Positions 7,418 through 16,038 are shown, numbered from the stretch's first letter. The stretch is 64,000 nucleotides of DNA from JBOGVZ01 sp050692985 (GCA_050692985.1 JBOGVZ010000077.1:62001-126000), one strand, 5' to 3'. Program-made: numbers and translations. Notes: a model not told the origin generated them from the letters alone.

Positions 7418-8406
7418 GGCCTGTCTCGCGTCCCCTGGGCGGGGGGGTGCTCCTCGGTGAACCGCCGGTACGCCTCCACGATGTCCTGCACGATCTTGTG
7501 GCGCACCACGTCCCGGCCCCCCAGGTGGATGAACTCGATGCCGTCGATGCCGTTCAGGATCTCCTGGACCACCACCAGCCCCGAGCGCTGGCCGCTCGGG
7601 AGGTCGATCTGGGTCACGTCGCCGTTCACCACCGCCTTGGAGCTGAACCCCAGCCGGGTGAGGAACATCTTCATCTGCTCCGGCGAGGTGTTCTGGGCCT
7701 CGTCGAGGATGATGAACGAATCGTTCAACGTCCTTCCACGCATGAAGGCCAGCGGCGCCACCTCGATGGTCCCTCGCTCGATGAGCCGCTGGAAGGCGTC
7801 GGCGTCCATCATCTCGTACAGGGCGTCGTACAGCGGCTTGAGGTACGGGTCGATCTTCTCGTACAGCGTCCCCGGCAGGAACCCCAGCCGCTCCCCGGCC
7901 TCCACGGCGGGGCGGGTGAGGATGATGCGGGACACGTCCCGCTCCTGGAGGGCCTTCACCGCCGTGGCCACCGCCAGGTAGGTCTTGCCGGTCCCGGCCG
8001 GGCCGATGGCGAAGGTGAGCGTGGAGCGGCGAAGGGCGTCCACGTATCGCTTCTGTCCGAAGGTCTTGGGGGCGATGGACTTCCCGCGAGAGGTGAGCAG
8101 GACGTCGCTCATCACGTCGGATGGCCGGACGCCGTCCCGCTTGATCATGTCGATGGTGTGGCCGACCGACGAGGGCGTCAGCACCTGCCCCCGGTCCAGC
8201 AGCGCCAGGAGCTCCTCGAACAGGATCGCCACCGCCTCGGCCTCCTCAGCCTCACCGGTGATCGTGATCTCGTTGCCCCGGACGTGGATCTGCGAGTCGA
8301 AGGCGCCCTCGATCGCCTTGAGGAGCTCGTCCCGCTCGCCGAGGAGGGCCACCATGAGCTGGTTGCCCGGGACCAAGATCTTGACCTGCGTGGTGGCCTT
8401 CGCCAA
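7414..8406 (-). CDS. phoH: PhoH-like ATPase
   Basis: An N-terminal region (KILVPGNQLMVALLGERDE...) precedes the P-loop ATPase core with Walker A GPAGTGKTYLA, Walker B FIILDEAQN and a sensor segment SSKAVVNGDVTQIDLP. PhoH proteins are RNA-associated ATPases usually paired with YbeY. I choose TTG 8406 (330 residues) with GAGGA upstream. The more upstream TTG at 8439 lies inside the T-tract of the preceding rho-independent terminator and is unlikely. Confidence 0.93.
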   Translation of the reverse strand: MAKATTQVKILVPGNQLMVALLGERDELLKAIEGAFDSQIHVRGNEITITGEAEEAEAVAILFEELLALLDRGQVLTPSSVGHTIDMIKRDGVRPSDVMSDVLLTSRGKSIAPKTFGQKRYVDALRRSTLTFAIGPAGTGKTYLAVATAVKALQERDVSRIILTRPAVEAGERLGFLPGTLYEKIDPYLKPLYDALYEMMDADAFQRLIERGTIEVAPLAFMRGRTLNDSFIILDEAQNTSPEQMKMFLTRLGFSSKAVVNGDVTQIDLPSGQRSGLVVVQEILNGIDGIEFIHLGGRDVVRHKIVQDIVEAYRRFTEEHPPAQGTRDRP

Positions 8407-8437
8407 ACCGCTTCCTCGGGGGTTCCCCCGCTCGTTC

Positions 8438-8465
8438 AAAAAGGGGTCGCACGCTTCGCGACCCC
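8438..8465 (-). terminator. Rho-independent terminator after the HIT gene
   Basis: On the minus strand an 8-bp perfect stem GGGGTCGC / GCGACCCC (8443-8465) with a 7-base loop is followed at once by five T residues (8442-8438). It lies 20 bases after the HIT stop codon and just before phoH, so it should separate HIT from the phoH operon. It is the only hairpin with a proper U-tract that I found in the window. Confidence 0.85.
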
Positions 8466-8484
8466 GACCACCACGATTATACGG

Positions 8485-8829
8485 CTACCCCGGCGGCCAG
8501 CCCATCGGCCGGCCGCCCAGCAGGTGGAAATGCAGGTGGTGGACGCTCTGGCCGGCGTGGGGACCGACGTTCGTCACCAGGCGCCATCCGGTGCGGTCGA
8601 TGCCTTCGGCCCGGGCCAGGTGGGCGGCCGTGCGGAAGATCTCCGACAGCAACCCGGCACCCTTCTCCCGCAACGCGGCCGCCGACTCGACGTGCTCCTT
8701 GGGGATGATCAGGATGTGCGTGGGGGCCTGGGGCCTGATGTCCCGGAACGCCACCACGTTGTCCCCGGTGTGGACGACATCCGCGTCCAGCTCGCCGGCG
8801 GCGACCCTGCAGAAGAGGCACTGCTCCAC
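8485..8829 (-). CDS. HIT family nucleotide hydrolase/transferase
   Basis: 114 residues, the usual length for HINT-type proteins. CLFCRVAAGELDADVV is the N-terminal zinc-loop start, HILIIPKEH the mid-protein strand, and VHHLHFHLLGG contains the histidine triad H-x-H-x-H with the catalytic middle histidine. Such proteins hydrolyse nucleoside phosphoramidates or adenylates. Translation starts at GTG 8829, with a TAGCAT box ending 6 bases upstream, so the mRNA is probably leaderless. A strong terminator follows, making this a one-gene unit. Confidence 0.94.
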   Translation of the reverse strand: MEQCLFCRVAAGELDADVVHTGDNVVAFRDIRPQAPTHILIIPKEHVESAAALREKGAGLLSEIFRTAAHLARAEGIDRTGWRLVTNVGPHAGQSVHHLHFHLLGGRPMGWPPG

Positions 8830-8835
8830 GGCTCG

Positions 8836-8841
8836 ATGCTA
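8836..8841 (-). promoter_or_regulatory. -10 element of leaderless promoter for the HIT gene
   Basis: TAGCAT on the minus strand, 6 bases before GTG 8829. No Shine-Dalgarno sequence lies between it and the start codon. Confidence 0.6.
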
Positions 8842-8866
8842 ACTCGCTTCCGGACGTGGTGGCGAC

Positions 8867-10057
8867 TCAGCCCTCGCACGCCACGATGGCCTCGCCGGTG
8901 CACAGGTCGAACCCCGGTCCCCCGTCGACGACGTCCTCGCCCCCCCGGCCGTCCAGGACGTCGTCACCGGCCTCCCCGTACAGGACGTTCGCCTCCTCGT
9001 CGCCGCTGATGTCGTCCCCGAACGCGGAGCCGCGGACCCGCTCCACCATGGCCACGTCGTCGCCGCCCTGCCCGATGGCCGTGCCCTGTATGAGGTCGAC
9101 GGTCACCGCCCGCACCGCAGCGATGTAGGAAGCCAGGTCCTGCCCCGGCCCGCCCCGGACCACGTCCTTGCCGGGCCCGGGGACGAGGGTGTCCCCCTTC
9201 TTCCCGCCGACCAGGCGGTCCGCCCCCGAGCCGCCGACCAGCTCGTCCGGCCCGGCCCCGCCCTTCAGGTCGTCCGAGCCCTTGGCCCCGTCGAGGACGT
9301 CCGCCCCGGCGCCGCCGCGCAGCGTGTCGGCGTCCGGCCCCCCCTGAAGCCGGTCGTCGCCCCCCTTGCCGATCAGGACGTCCTCCCCCTTGCCGCCGCA
9401 CAGCACGTCGTCACCGCCGCGCCCGTCGATCGTGTCGTCCCCGCCCTTGCCCAGGATCACGTCGCCGGCCCCGGTGCCCACGAGCACGTCGTCGCCGGGG
9501 GTCCCGATGATCGTGGCCTGCTCGCCCTGACACAGCGGGGGGATGGGCCCCTTCGACGTGTAGCACTTCCCGGCCTCGATCTCCTTGCCCATCAGGTACA
9601 GGGGCGAGGGCTTCCCGTTCATCTGGGCGGACGCGTGGAGGTGGGGCCCGGTGGCCTGGCCCGTCTCGCCCACCTTCCCGATGAGGTCGCCGCCCTCCAC
9701 CTTCCCGGTCTTCCCGAACGAATCCAGGTGGGCCATGTGGACCTTCTCGCCCCCATCGGCCCGGGTCCAGATGATCGAGTTCCCCCACCCGCCGCCGTAC
9801 CCCTCGGTGTGGATCTCCACGGTGCCGTCGCCGGGGGCGTGGACCGGCCACAGGTAGTCGTTGGGCGAGCCCATGTCCAGGGCCGGGCCGAACCCCGACA
9901 GCGTCCCGTGGCCCGGGTACGTGCTCGCGCACCACTGCGTCCCCTCGGCGAACACGTCGCCACCGGCGGCGGCGGCTGGCCCGGCCGAGGCCAGCGGCAA
10001 CGAGGCCGCCAGCACGAGGACGGCAAGCGTCGAACGACGTGTGCAGGGGGACCGCAT
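8867..10057 (-). CDS. Secreted M23-like peptidase domain fused to RTX calcium-binding repeats
   Basis: 396 residues. A signal peptide ends near ASAGPAAAA. Residues about 35-170 form a LytM/M23-like domain with VHMAHLDSFG and the late motif TGPHLHASAQ (H-x-H). The first zinc motif (normally H-x3-D) reads GPALDMG, so one ligand appears to be missing and activity is uncertain. Residues about 185-390 hold at least ten RTX-type nonapeptides (such as GGDDTIDGRGGDDVLCG) that form a Ca2+-bound beta-roll. An exported protein acting at or on the cell wall is likely. A TACGCT box 12 bases before the ATG suggests a very short leader. Confidence 0.85.
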   Translation of the reverse strand: MRSPCTRRSTLAVLVLAASLPLASAGPAAAAGGDVFAEGTQWCASTYPGHGTLSGFGPALDMGSPNDYLWPVHAPGDGTVEIHTEGYGGGWGNSIIWTRADGGEKVHMAHLDSFGKTGKVEGGDLIGKVGETGQATGPHLHASAQMNGKPSPLYLMGKEIEAGKCYTSKGPIPPLCQGEQATIIGTPGDDVLVGTGAGDVILGKGGDDTIDGRGGDDVLCGGKGEDVLIGKGGDDRLQGGPDADTLRGGAGADVLDGAKGSDDLKGGAGPDELVGGSGADRLVGGKKGDTLVPGPGKDVVRGGPGQDLASYIAAVRAVTVDLIQGTAIGQGGDDVAMVERVRGSAFGDDISGDEEANVLYGEAGDDVLDGRGGEDVVDGGPGFDLCTGEAIVACEG

Positions 10058-10142
10058 GGGGATCGCCCGAGCGTAGGGGAGCCCCCGGAGCCCGTCAACC
10101 CGGACGCGATCGGAGCGGACGCTCCCCGGTGGTCCCTCCGGC

Positions 10143-10164
10143 CGGCGGGGGGGCTCCCCCGCCG
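10143..10164 (-). terminator. Strong GC hairpin downstream of rsmE
   Basis: A perfect 9-bp stem CGGCGGGGG / CCCCCGCCG with a 4-base loop sits between the rsmE stop and the next gene. No U-tract follows, so it is terminator-like only by position and stability; it could also be an RNA 3'-end stabiliser. Confidence 0.45.
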
Positions 10165-10176
10165 CGAGGTACCCGG

Positions 10177-10194
10177 CCGACCCTGCCCGGTCGG
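10177..10194 (-). terminator. Hairpin immediately after the rsmE stop
   Basis: CCGACC-N6-GGTCGG lies one base past the rsmE stop codon on the minus strand. With the larger hairpin at 10143-10164 it forms a double stem-loop at the end of the hrcA-dnaJ-rsmE unit. No U-tract is present. Confidence 0.35.
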
Positions 10195-10195
10195 G

Positions 10196-10930
10196 TCAGC
10201 CGAGGCGGCCGTAGCGGGCCAGGACCAGGGCGGCGCCGACGACGGCGGCGGTCTCGGTCCGCAGGACCTGGGGACCCAGGTTCGCCAGCAGCGCACCCCG
10301 CTCGCCGGCGGCCAGGGCGTCCTCGTCGGGGATGCCGCCCTCGGGGCCCACCGCCACCGAGACCTCGTCGGGCCTCTCCGTGGGCAGCACCTGGGCCAGC
10401 CGGCGTTCGGCCCGCTCCCACAGCACCACCACCCGTCCCCGGCCGAGGGCCTCGCCCACGGCGTCGGCCCACGGGCTCGGGCCCTGCACCTGGGGAAGGT
10501 GACGGCGCCGCGACTGCTTGGCGGCCTCTCGTGCCACCGCCTGGAGCCGGGCCGCGGCACGTTCCCCCCGCTCGCCCTCCCAGCGGCGGACGCTGCGGGA
10601 GGCCTCCACCACCACGATGCGGTCCGTGCCCACCTCGGTGAGCTTCTGCACGGCCCACCCCAGGCGCTCGCCCTTCGGCGCCGACAGCAGGACCGAGACC
10701 GACGGCCGGGGCGGGGGGTCCACCGTCCGCTCCTCCACCTCACCCTCGACCAGGAGCCGGGTGGCCCGGACCACCCGGCACGTGGCCACCCCACCCCGCC
10801 CGTCGGACGAGGTGAACCGATCGCCCTCCCGGAGGCGGAGCGACCGGAGGGCGTGGTGGGCATCCTCCGTGTCGAGGATCACGGTCTCGCCGGGTTCGGG
10901 GGCCCCGGCGAAGAAGTGCGGGACGCTCAC
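10196..10930 (-). CDS. rsmE: 16S rRNA (uracil-1498-N3)-methyltransferase RsmE
   Basis: 244 residues. The N-terminal PUA-like part is HFFAGAPEP...HHALRSLRLREGD; the C-terminal SPOUT domain has QKLTEVGTDRIV, the basic SRR segment and the SAM knot VAVGPEGGIPDEDA ... ANLGPQVLRTETA. This enzyme methylates U1498 of 16S rRNA. GTG 10930 overlaps the dnaJ stop (GTGA), giving a family-typical length and translational coupling. The dnaJ-rsmE pairing downstream of hrcA is common in Gram-positive bacteria. Confidence 0.95.
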   Translation of the reverse strand: MSVPHFFAGAPEPGETVILDTEDAHHALRSLRLREGDRFTSSDGRGGVATCRVVRATRLLVEGEVEERTVDPPPRPSVSVLLSAPKGERLGWAVQKLTEVGTDRIVVVEASRSVRRWEGERGERAAARLQAVAREAAKQSRRRHLPQVQGPSPWADAVGEALGRGRVVVLWERAERRLAQVLPTERPDEVSVAVGPEGGIPDEDALAAGERGALLANLGPQVLRTETAAVVGAALVLARYGRLG

Positions 10931-12030
10931 CGCAGGGGCCGCAGGCGCCCGGGCAGGGCCTCTCTGCCCGTGGGCACTCCCTGGAGATCCGCCAGCTGCT
11001 CGACCAGCGCCCGCTCCTTGCGGGACAGCCGCTCGGGCACCACGACGTCCGCCTGGAGCAGGATGTCCCCGCGGCCCCGACGTCCCAGGTTGGCCGCCCC
11101 GCGAGCCCGCAGCCGGAACACGTCGCCCGTGCGGGTACCGGGCGGCACCCGGATCGTCTCCGGGCCGTCGAGGGTGGGGACCTCCACCTCGGCACCGAGC
11201 AGGGCCATGACCACCGGCACCTCCAGCGTGGCCACCAGGTCCTGGCCTCGCCGCTCGAAGAGGGGATGCGGCTCCACTCGCACCGTGATGTACAGGTCGC
11301 CGGCGTAGCCACCGTGGCGGCCGCCCTGTCCGCCCCCCTCGACCCGCAGCTCCATGCCGTCCGATACGCCGGCGGGAACCTCGACGGACACGGCCTGCAT
11401 GGTGGGCACCCGGCCGTCCCCCGTGCAGTCGCGGCACGGGCTGGCGATCTCCTCCCCCGTCCCCTCACACGTGGCGCACGTCCGCGAGGTCATCACGGTG
11501 CCGAGCACGCTTCGGCGCACGTCGGAGACCTCGCCGGCTCCCCCGCACACGGTGCACCGCGAGGGATGGGTGCCGGGCTCGGCGCCGTTGCCCCCGCACC
11601 GGGCGCACGTCTCCAGGCTCTCGACCTCCACGTCCTTCCTCGTCCCGAAGGCGGCCTCCTCGAACGTGAGGTCCAGGGCCACGTGGAGGTCCGATCCCCG
11701 AACGGTTCGGGTACGCCGGCCCCGGGTGCCGGTGCGGCGCCCGAACGGCGAGCCGAAGAACGCCTCGAAGATGTCTCCCACGTCGCCCATGAACCCGAAC
11801 ATCTCCGGGGTGAGCCCCCGGCCGCCGAACATGTCGTACTGGCGCCGGCGGGCCGGGTCCGACAGCGTGTGGTAGGCGAGGTTGATCTCCTTGATGCGGT
11901 GTTCGGCCTGGGGATCGGTGCTGACGTCGGGGTGGTGCTCCCGGGCCAGGCGGCGGTAGGCCTTCCTGATGTCCTCCTGGGATGCCCTGCGGGGCACCCC
12001 CAGGACGTCGTAGAGGTCTCGTTCGGCCAC
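10927..12030 (-). CDS. dnaJ: Chaperone protein DnaJ
   Basis: 367 residues. J domain at residues 1-68 with the HPD tripeptide (REHHPDVS), a Gly/Phe segment (MFGFMGDVGDIFEAFFG), then four CxxCxGxG-type zinc repeats (CARCGGNG, CTVCGGAG, CATCEGTG, CRDCTGDG) and the C-terminal substrate domain. It stimulates DnaK ATPase. It lies 18 bases after hrcA, and a TACAGT box ends 7 bases before its GTG start, so it may be made both from the CIRCE-regulated transcript and from its own leaderless one. No dnaK or grpE is in the window, so this is probably the HrcA-linked second DnaJ of actinobacteria. Confidence 0.96.
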   Translation of the reverse strand: MAERDLYDVLGVPRRASQEDIRKAYRRLAREHHPDVSTDPQAEHRIKEINLAYHTLSDPARRRQYDMFGGRGLTPEMFGFMGDVGDIFEAFFGSPFGRRTGTRGRRTRTVRGSDLHVALDLTFEEAAFGTRKDVEVESLETCARCGGNGAEPGTHPSRCTVCGGAGEVSDVRRSVLGTVMTSRTCATCEGTGEEIASPCRDCTGDGRVPTMQAVSVEVPAGVSDGMELRVEGGGQGGRHGGYAGDLYITVRVEPHPLFERRGQDLVATLEVPVVMALLGAEVEVPTLDGPETIRVPPGTRTGDVFRLRARGAANLGRRGRGDILLQADVVVPERLSRKERALVEQLADLQGVPTGREALPGRLRPLR

Positions 12031-12037
12031 GGACTCG

Positions 12038-12043
12038 ACTGTA
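12038..12043 (-). promoter_or_regulatory. -10 element of internal leaderless promoter for dnaJ
   Basis: TACAGT on the minus strand, 7 bases before GTG 12030 and just past the hrcA stop. It would allow dnaJ-rsmE expression independent of HrcA. Confidence 0.5.
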
Positions 12044-12048
12044 CCCGC

Positions 12049-13092
12049 CTACCCGGCCAGCGTCTCGATGAGCCCCGACAGGTTGCGGGCCACGGCCCGG
12101 ACCGCGGAGATCGCGTTCGGATAGTGCATCCGCCGCGGCCCGATCACCGCGACGGTGCCGGCGGGACGGCCGCCCGCCAGGTAAGGCGCCACGACCACGG
12201 CGGCCTCCCGCATGGCGGCCACGGGGTTCTCCCGTCCGATCAGCACGGCCACCTCCTGCGCCTCGGCCGCGTCGCGCAGGAATCGCAGGATGGCCGCCTC
12301 CTCCTCCAGGGCCTCGAACAACCGGCGCACGGTCTCCCGGCGCTCGAACGCCTCCTCCCCGGCGATGTTCGAAGCCCCGCCCACGAACACGTGCTCGGAG
12401 GACAGGCCCTGCTCGAGCTCGCGGAACCCCTCGGCGACCTCGGTGAACAGCGCCTCCTCGGTGCCGGTGGTCCCCCGGGCGAGCCGCTCCGCCCGCGACC
12501 GTGCCGCTGCGTACGTCAGCCCGGAGAACGAGCGCTCCAGGGCCTGGGACACCCGGCGGACCGCCTCGTCCGCCCCCTCTTCCGGGACCTCCACCGCGCG
12601 CTTGTCCACCCGGCCCGTGTCGCTCACCACCAGCAGCAGGGCCCCTCCTCCCAGGGCCACGAGCTCGGCCCTGGCCACCCGGCTGGCCTCCAGGTCCGGC
12701 GACAGCGCCACCGCCGCGTAGCGGGTCACCCGAGACAGCAGCGCGGCGGTCCGGCGAAGGACCTCCTCCACGTCCGGCGGCGTCTCCCCGAAGAACGCGG
12801 CGATCGCCCGGCGGTGCACCTCCGCCAGGGTCAGCCGCCGGGGCAGGGTGTCCACGTAGAACCGGTAGCCGAGATCGGTGGGGACCCGGCCGGCCGAGGT
12901 GTGGGGCTGGGCCAGGTAGCCCATGTCCTCCAGGGCGGACATGTCGTTGCGGATCGTGGCCGGGCTGACGCCCAGGCGGTACCGGCCGGCGATCGAGCCG
13001 CTGCCCACGGGCTCGGCGGATCGGATGTAGTCACCCACCACGGCACGAAGGACGCGGGACTGCCGCGCGCCCAGCGCTCCGGAAACGCCCAT
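12049..13092 (-). CDS. hrcA: Heat-inducible transcription repressor HrcA
   Basis: 347 residues. The N-terminal winged-helix reads AEPVGSGSIAGRYRLGVSPATIRNDM and is followed by LEDMGYLAQPHTSAGRVPTDLGYRFYVD, the classic HrcA signature. The GAF-like dimerisation/insertion core follows, with a C-terminus IGPRRMHYPNAISAVRAVA. HrcA represses heat-shock genes by binding CIRCE, and a near-perfect CIRCE lies 13 bases upstream of its ATG, so it should repress itself and dnaJ. No clear Shine-Dalgarno is seen between CIRCE and the start. Confidence 0.97.
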   Translation of the reverse strand: MGVSGALGARQSRVLRAVVGDYIRSAEPVGSGSIAGRYRLGVSPATIRNDMSALEDMGYLAQPHTSAGRVPTDLGYRFYVDTLPRRLTLAEVHRRAIAAFFGETPPDVEEVLRRTAALLSRVTRYAAVALSPDLEASRVARAELVALGGGALLLVVSDTGRVDKRAVEVPEEGADEAVRRVSQALERSFSGLTYAAARSRAERLARGTTGTEEALFTEVAEGFRELEQGLSSEHVFVGGASNIAGEEAFERRETVRRLFEALEEEAAILRFLRDAAEAQEVAVLIGRENPVAAMREAAVVVAPYLAGGRPAGTVAVIGPRRMHYPNAISAVRAVARNLSGLIETLAG

Positions 13093-13105
13093 CGTGAACG
13101 TACTT

Positions 13106-13132
13106 TTAGCACTCTCAGCCGGAGAGTGCTAG
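13106..13132 (-). promoter_or_regulatory. CIRCE operator of hrcA, embedded in the hemW 3' end
   Basis: TTAGCACTC-N9-GAGTGCTAG, differing from the TTAGCACTC-N9-GAGTGCTAA consensus only in the last base. It spans the last five hemW sense codons, the hemW stop (13115-13117) and the bases up to 13106, 13 bases before the hrcA start. HrcA bound here would block the hrcA-dnaJ-rsmE transcript; the same bases encode the final LALSG of HemW. Confidence 0.93.
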
Positions 13133-14218
13133 CACCACCTCGTTGGCCACGATCATCCCCCGCTCGGTGAGGCGGAACCGCCCGCCGTCGAGGCGAGCCA
13201 GCCCGCGGTCGACGAACGGCCGGACATCGTCGGGGGTCACCCACGACGCGGGAACCCCGCCGGCGCTTCGCACGCCCAGCAGCAGCCGCTCCAGGCGGGC
13301 GGCCTCCCGGTCCAGGACCTCCCGCCCCCCGATCGGGCGGCGGCCGGCCAGGGCGCCGGCGAGGTAGCGCTCCGGTGGCCGGACGTTCCACCACCGCCGC
13401 CCGTCCCGGTACGAGTGGGCCCCGGCCCCCAGCCCCAGGTACGGGCGAGCCTCCCAGTAGCCGAGGTTGTGCACGCACCGGTGTCCGGGGCGCGCCCAGT
13501 TCGACACCTCGTAGTGGTGGTGGCCGGCCCGGGCCAGCAGGTCGCAGGCAACCTCGTACATGTCGGCCTGGAGGTCGGCGTCCGGGGGTGGGGTGGCGCC
13601 CGCAGCCACCGCCCTGCCCAGCGGCGTCCCCCGCTCGATCGTCAGCGCGTAGCACGACAGGTGGTCCGGCTCCATCTCGACCGCCTCGGTCACCGTCCGC
13701 CGCCACGAGGCCACCGTCTCCCCCCGGGCCCCGTAGATCAGGTCGAGGTTCACGTCGTCGAAGCCGGCCTGCCGGGCCGCGGCGAAGGCACGCCGGGCGG
13801 ACTCCGGCGGATGGATCCGCCCCAGGGCCGCCAGCACCACGGGGTCGAAGCTCTGCACGCCGAGCGACAGGCGGGTGATCCCCCCTTCCCGCAGGCGGGA
13901 CAGGGAGGCCCAGTCCACGGTGTCGGGGTTCGCCTCCACGGTGACCTCTGCGTCCGGGGCCACGGCGAAGCGGTCCCGCAGGTGTGCCACCAGGCCGACC
14001 AGGTCCTCCGCCGGGAGGGTGGTCGGGGTGCCGCCGCCGAAGAACACCGAGGCGAACGGCTCGGCCGCCCACTCGGCAGCCCACAGGTCAGCCTCCGCAC
14101 GAAGCGCCGCCACGTACCGCCTCGCCAGGTGCCCCAGGCCGGCGTGGGCGTTGAAGTCGCAGTAGCCGCACCGGGTCAGGCAGAACGGCACGTGGACGTA
14201 CAGCCCGGCCGCGGTCAC
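13115..14218 (-). CDS. hemW: Radical SAM protein HemW (coproporphyrinogen III oxidase-like)
   Basis: 367 residues. YVHVPFCLTRCGYCDF holds the C-x3-C-x2-C cluster motif of radical SAM enzymes, with FFGGGTPT and LSLGVQSFD next and a HemN_C-type C-terminus. The residue after the third Cys is followed by Phe, as in HemW (heme chaperone) rather than HemN. GTG 14218 overlaps the lepA stop (GTGA). The order lepA-hemW-hrcA-dnaJ is conserved in many Gram-positive genomes. Its last codons double as half of the CIRCE operator. Confidence 0.94.
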   Translation of the reverse strand: MTAAGLYVHVPFCLTRCGYCDFNAHAGLGHLARRYVAALRAEADLWAAEWAAEPFASVFFGGGTPTTLPAEDLVGLVAHLRDRFAVAPDAEVTVEANPDTVDWASLSRLREGGITRLSLGVQSFDPVVLAALGRIHPPESARRAFAAARQAGFDDVNLDLIYGARGETVASWRRTVTEAVEMEPDHLSCYALTIERGTPLGRAVAAGATPPPDADLQADMYEVACDLLARAGHHHYEVSNWARPGHRCVHNLGYWEARPYLGLGAGAHSYRDGRRWWNVRPPERYLAGALAGRRPIGGREVLDREAARLERLLLGVRSAGGVPASWVTPDDVRPFVDRGLARLDGGRFRLTERGMIVANEVVLALSG

Positions 14219-16026
14219 GGCCGTCCCCCGGCCCGGTCCACGCGGAGCGCGGCGATGAACGCCTCCTGGGGAACGTCCACCCTGCCCACCCGGCGCATCT
14301 TCTTCTTGCCGGCCTTCTGCCGCTCCAGGAGCTTCCGCTTGCGGGTCACGTCCCCGCCGTAGCACTTGGCCAGCACGTCCTTGCGCTTGGCCTTCACCGT
14401 CTCCCGGGCGATGATCCGCGACCCGATGGCGGCCTGGATGGCCACGTCGAACAGCTGCCGGGGGATCAGCTCCCGGAGCCGTTCGGTCATCTGCCGCCCC
14501 CACGCGGCGGCCTGGTCCCGGTGCACCACCGAGGAGAACGCGTCGACGGGCTCTCCGTGCAGCAGCACGTCCACCCGGACCAGGTCGGCCTCCTGGTACC
14601 CCCAATGCTCGTAGTCCAGCGAGGCGTAGCCGCGGGTCCGCGACTTCAGCTGGTCGAAGAAGTCGAAGATGATGTCGGCCAGCGGCATGAGGTACCGGAG
14701 CTCCACCCGCTCGGGTGCCAGGTACCGCATGTCCTCCAGCGCCCCGCGCCGCCCCTGGCACAGGTCCATGATCGGCCCCAGGTACTCGGAGGGCGTGATG
14801 ATCGTGGCCAGGACCACGGGCTCCTCCACGCGGTCGTACGTCCCGGGCTGGGGCATCTCCGAGGGGTTGTGGACCTCGGTCGTCTCCCGGCCGCGGACCA
14901 CCCGCAGCTCCACGTTCGGCGCGGTGGACAGCAGCGACAGGTCGAACTCCCGCTCCAGCCGCTCCCGGACGATGTCCATGTGGAGCAGGCCCAGGAACCC
15001 GCACCGGAACCCGAACCCCAGGGCCCGGGACGACTCGGGCTCGAACACCAGGGCGGCGTCCGAGAGGCGGAGCCGGTCGAGGGCCGCACGCAGGGCCGGG
15101 TAGTCACCGCCCTCGATCGGGTACAGGCCGCTCCACACCATCGGCTTCGGCTCCCGGTACCCGGGCAACGGCTCGGAGGCCGGGCGGTGGGCCAGGGTGA
15201 TCGTGTCGCCCACCTTGGCCCGACGAACGTCCTTCTCCCCCACCACCAGGTACCCCACCTCCCCCGGGCCCAACGCCGTCACGACCACGGGGTCGGGGGC
15301 GAACGCCCCCACCTCGTCGGCCTCGGACTCCAGTCCGGTGACCATCATCCGGATCCGTGACCGAGGGGTGAGCTCCCCGTCCACCATGCGCACGTAGGCC
15401 ACCACGCCGCGGTAGGCGTCGTAGGCGGAGTCGAAGATCAGCGCCCGGGTGGGCGCGTCGCGGTGCCCGCCGGGCGGGGGGACCAGCTCGATGATGGCCG
15501 CCAGGAGCTCGGGCACCCCCCGGCCGGTCTTGGCCGAGATCCGCAGCACCCGGTCCTCCGGCAGGCCGGTCAGCTCGGCGGCCTCTCGCACGGCCTCGGC
15601 CACGTCCGCCTGGGGGAGGTCGATCTTGTTGACGGCGGGGATCACCGCCAACCCGGCCTGGGTGGCCAGGTGGTGGTTGGCCAGGGTCTGGGCCTCGATG
15701 CCCTGGGCCGCATCGACCAGCAGGACCGCCCCCTCGCAGGCGGCCAGGGCCCGGGACACCTCGTAGGTGAAGTCCACGTGGCCCGGGGTGTCGATGAGGT
15801 TGAGCACGTGGTCCGCGCCCCGGTGGCCGAACGACAGGCGCACGGCCTGGGCCTTGATCGTGATGCCCCGCTCGCGCTCCAGGTCCATGCGGTCCAGGAA
15901 CTGCTCCCGCATCTCCCGCTCGGGCACGGCGTGGGTGAGCTCCAGGAAGCGGTCGGCCAGGGTGGACTTCCCGTGGTCGATGTGGCTGATGATGGCGAAG
16001 TTGCGGATCAGGCGGGGATCGGTCAC
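14215..16026 (-). CDS. lepA: Elongation factor 4 (LepA)
   Basis: 603 residues, normal length. GTPase motifs are SHIDHGKSTLADR (G1), DTPGHVDF (G3) and NKIDLP (G4). The C-terminal LepA-specific end has ETVKAKRKDVLAKCYGGDVTRKRKLLERQKAGKKKM split over residues about 540-580. LepA is a ribosome-associated GTPase acting in translation and ribosome biogenesis. Translation begins at GTG 16026 with a TACGAT box 6 bases upstream, so the mRNA is probably leaderless. It is divergent from rpsT, with 51 bases between the two starts. Confidence 0.97.
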   Translation of the reverse strand: MTDPRLIRNFAIISHIDHGKSTLADRFLELTHAVPEREMREQFLDRMDLERERGITIKAQAVRLSFGHRGADHVLNLIDTPGHVDFTYEVSRALAACEGAVLLVDAAQGIEAQTLANHHLATQAGLAVIPAVNKIDLPQADVAEAVREAAELTGLPEDRVLRISAKTGRGVPELLAAIIELVPPPGGHRDAPTRALIFDSAYDAYRGVVAYVRMVDGELTPRSRIRMMVTGLESEADEVGAFAPDPVVVTALGPGEVGYLVVGEKDVRRAKVGDTITLAHRPASEPLPGYREPKPMVWSGLYPIEGGDYPALRAALDRLRLSDAALVFEPESSRALGFGFRCGFLGLLHMDIVRERLEREFDLSLLSTAPNVELRVVRGRETTEVHNPSEMPQPGTYDRVEEPVVLATIITPSEYLGPIMDLCQGRRGALEDMRYLAPERVELRYLMPLADIIFDFFDQLKSRTRGYASLDYEHWGYQEADLVRVDVLLHGEPVDAFSSVVHRDQAAAWGRQMTERLRELIPRQLFDVAIQAAIGSRIIARETVKAKRKDVLAKCYGGDVTRKRKLLERQKAGKKKMRRVGRVDVPQEAFIAALRVDRAGGRP

Positions 16027-16032
16027 CCGGCC

Positions 16033-16038
16033 ATCGTA
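16033..16038 (-). promoter_or_regulatory. -10 element of leaderless promoter for lepA
   Basis: TACGAT on the minus strand, 6 bases before GTG 16026. It is back to back with the rpsT -10 box at 16064-16069. Confidence 0.6.
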
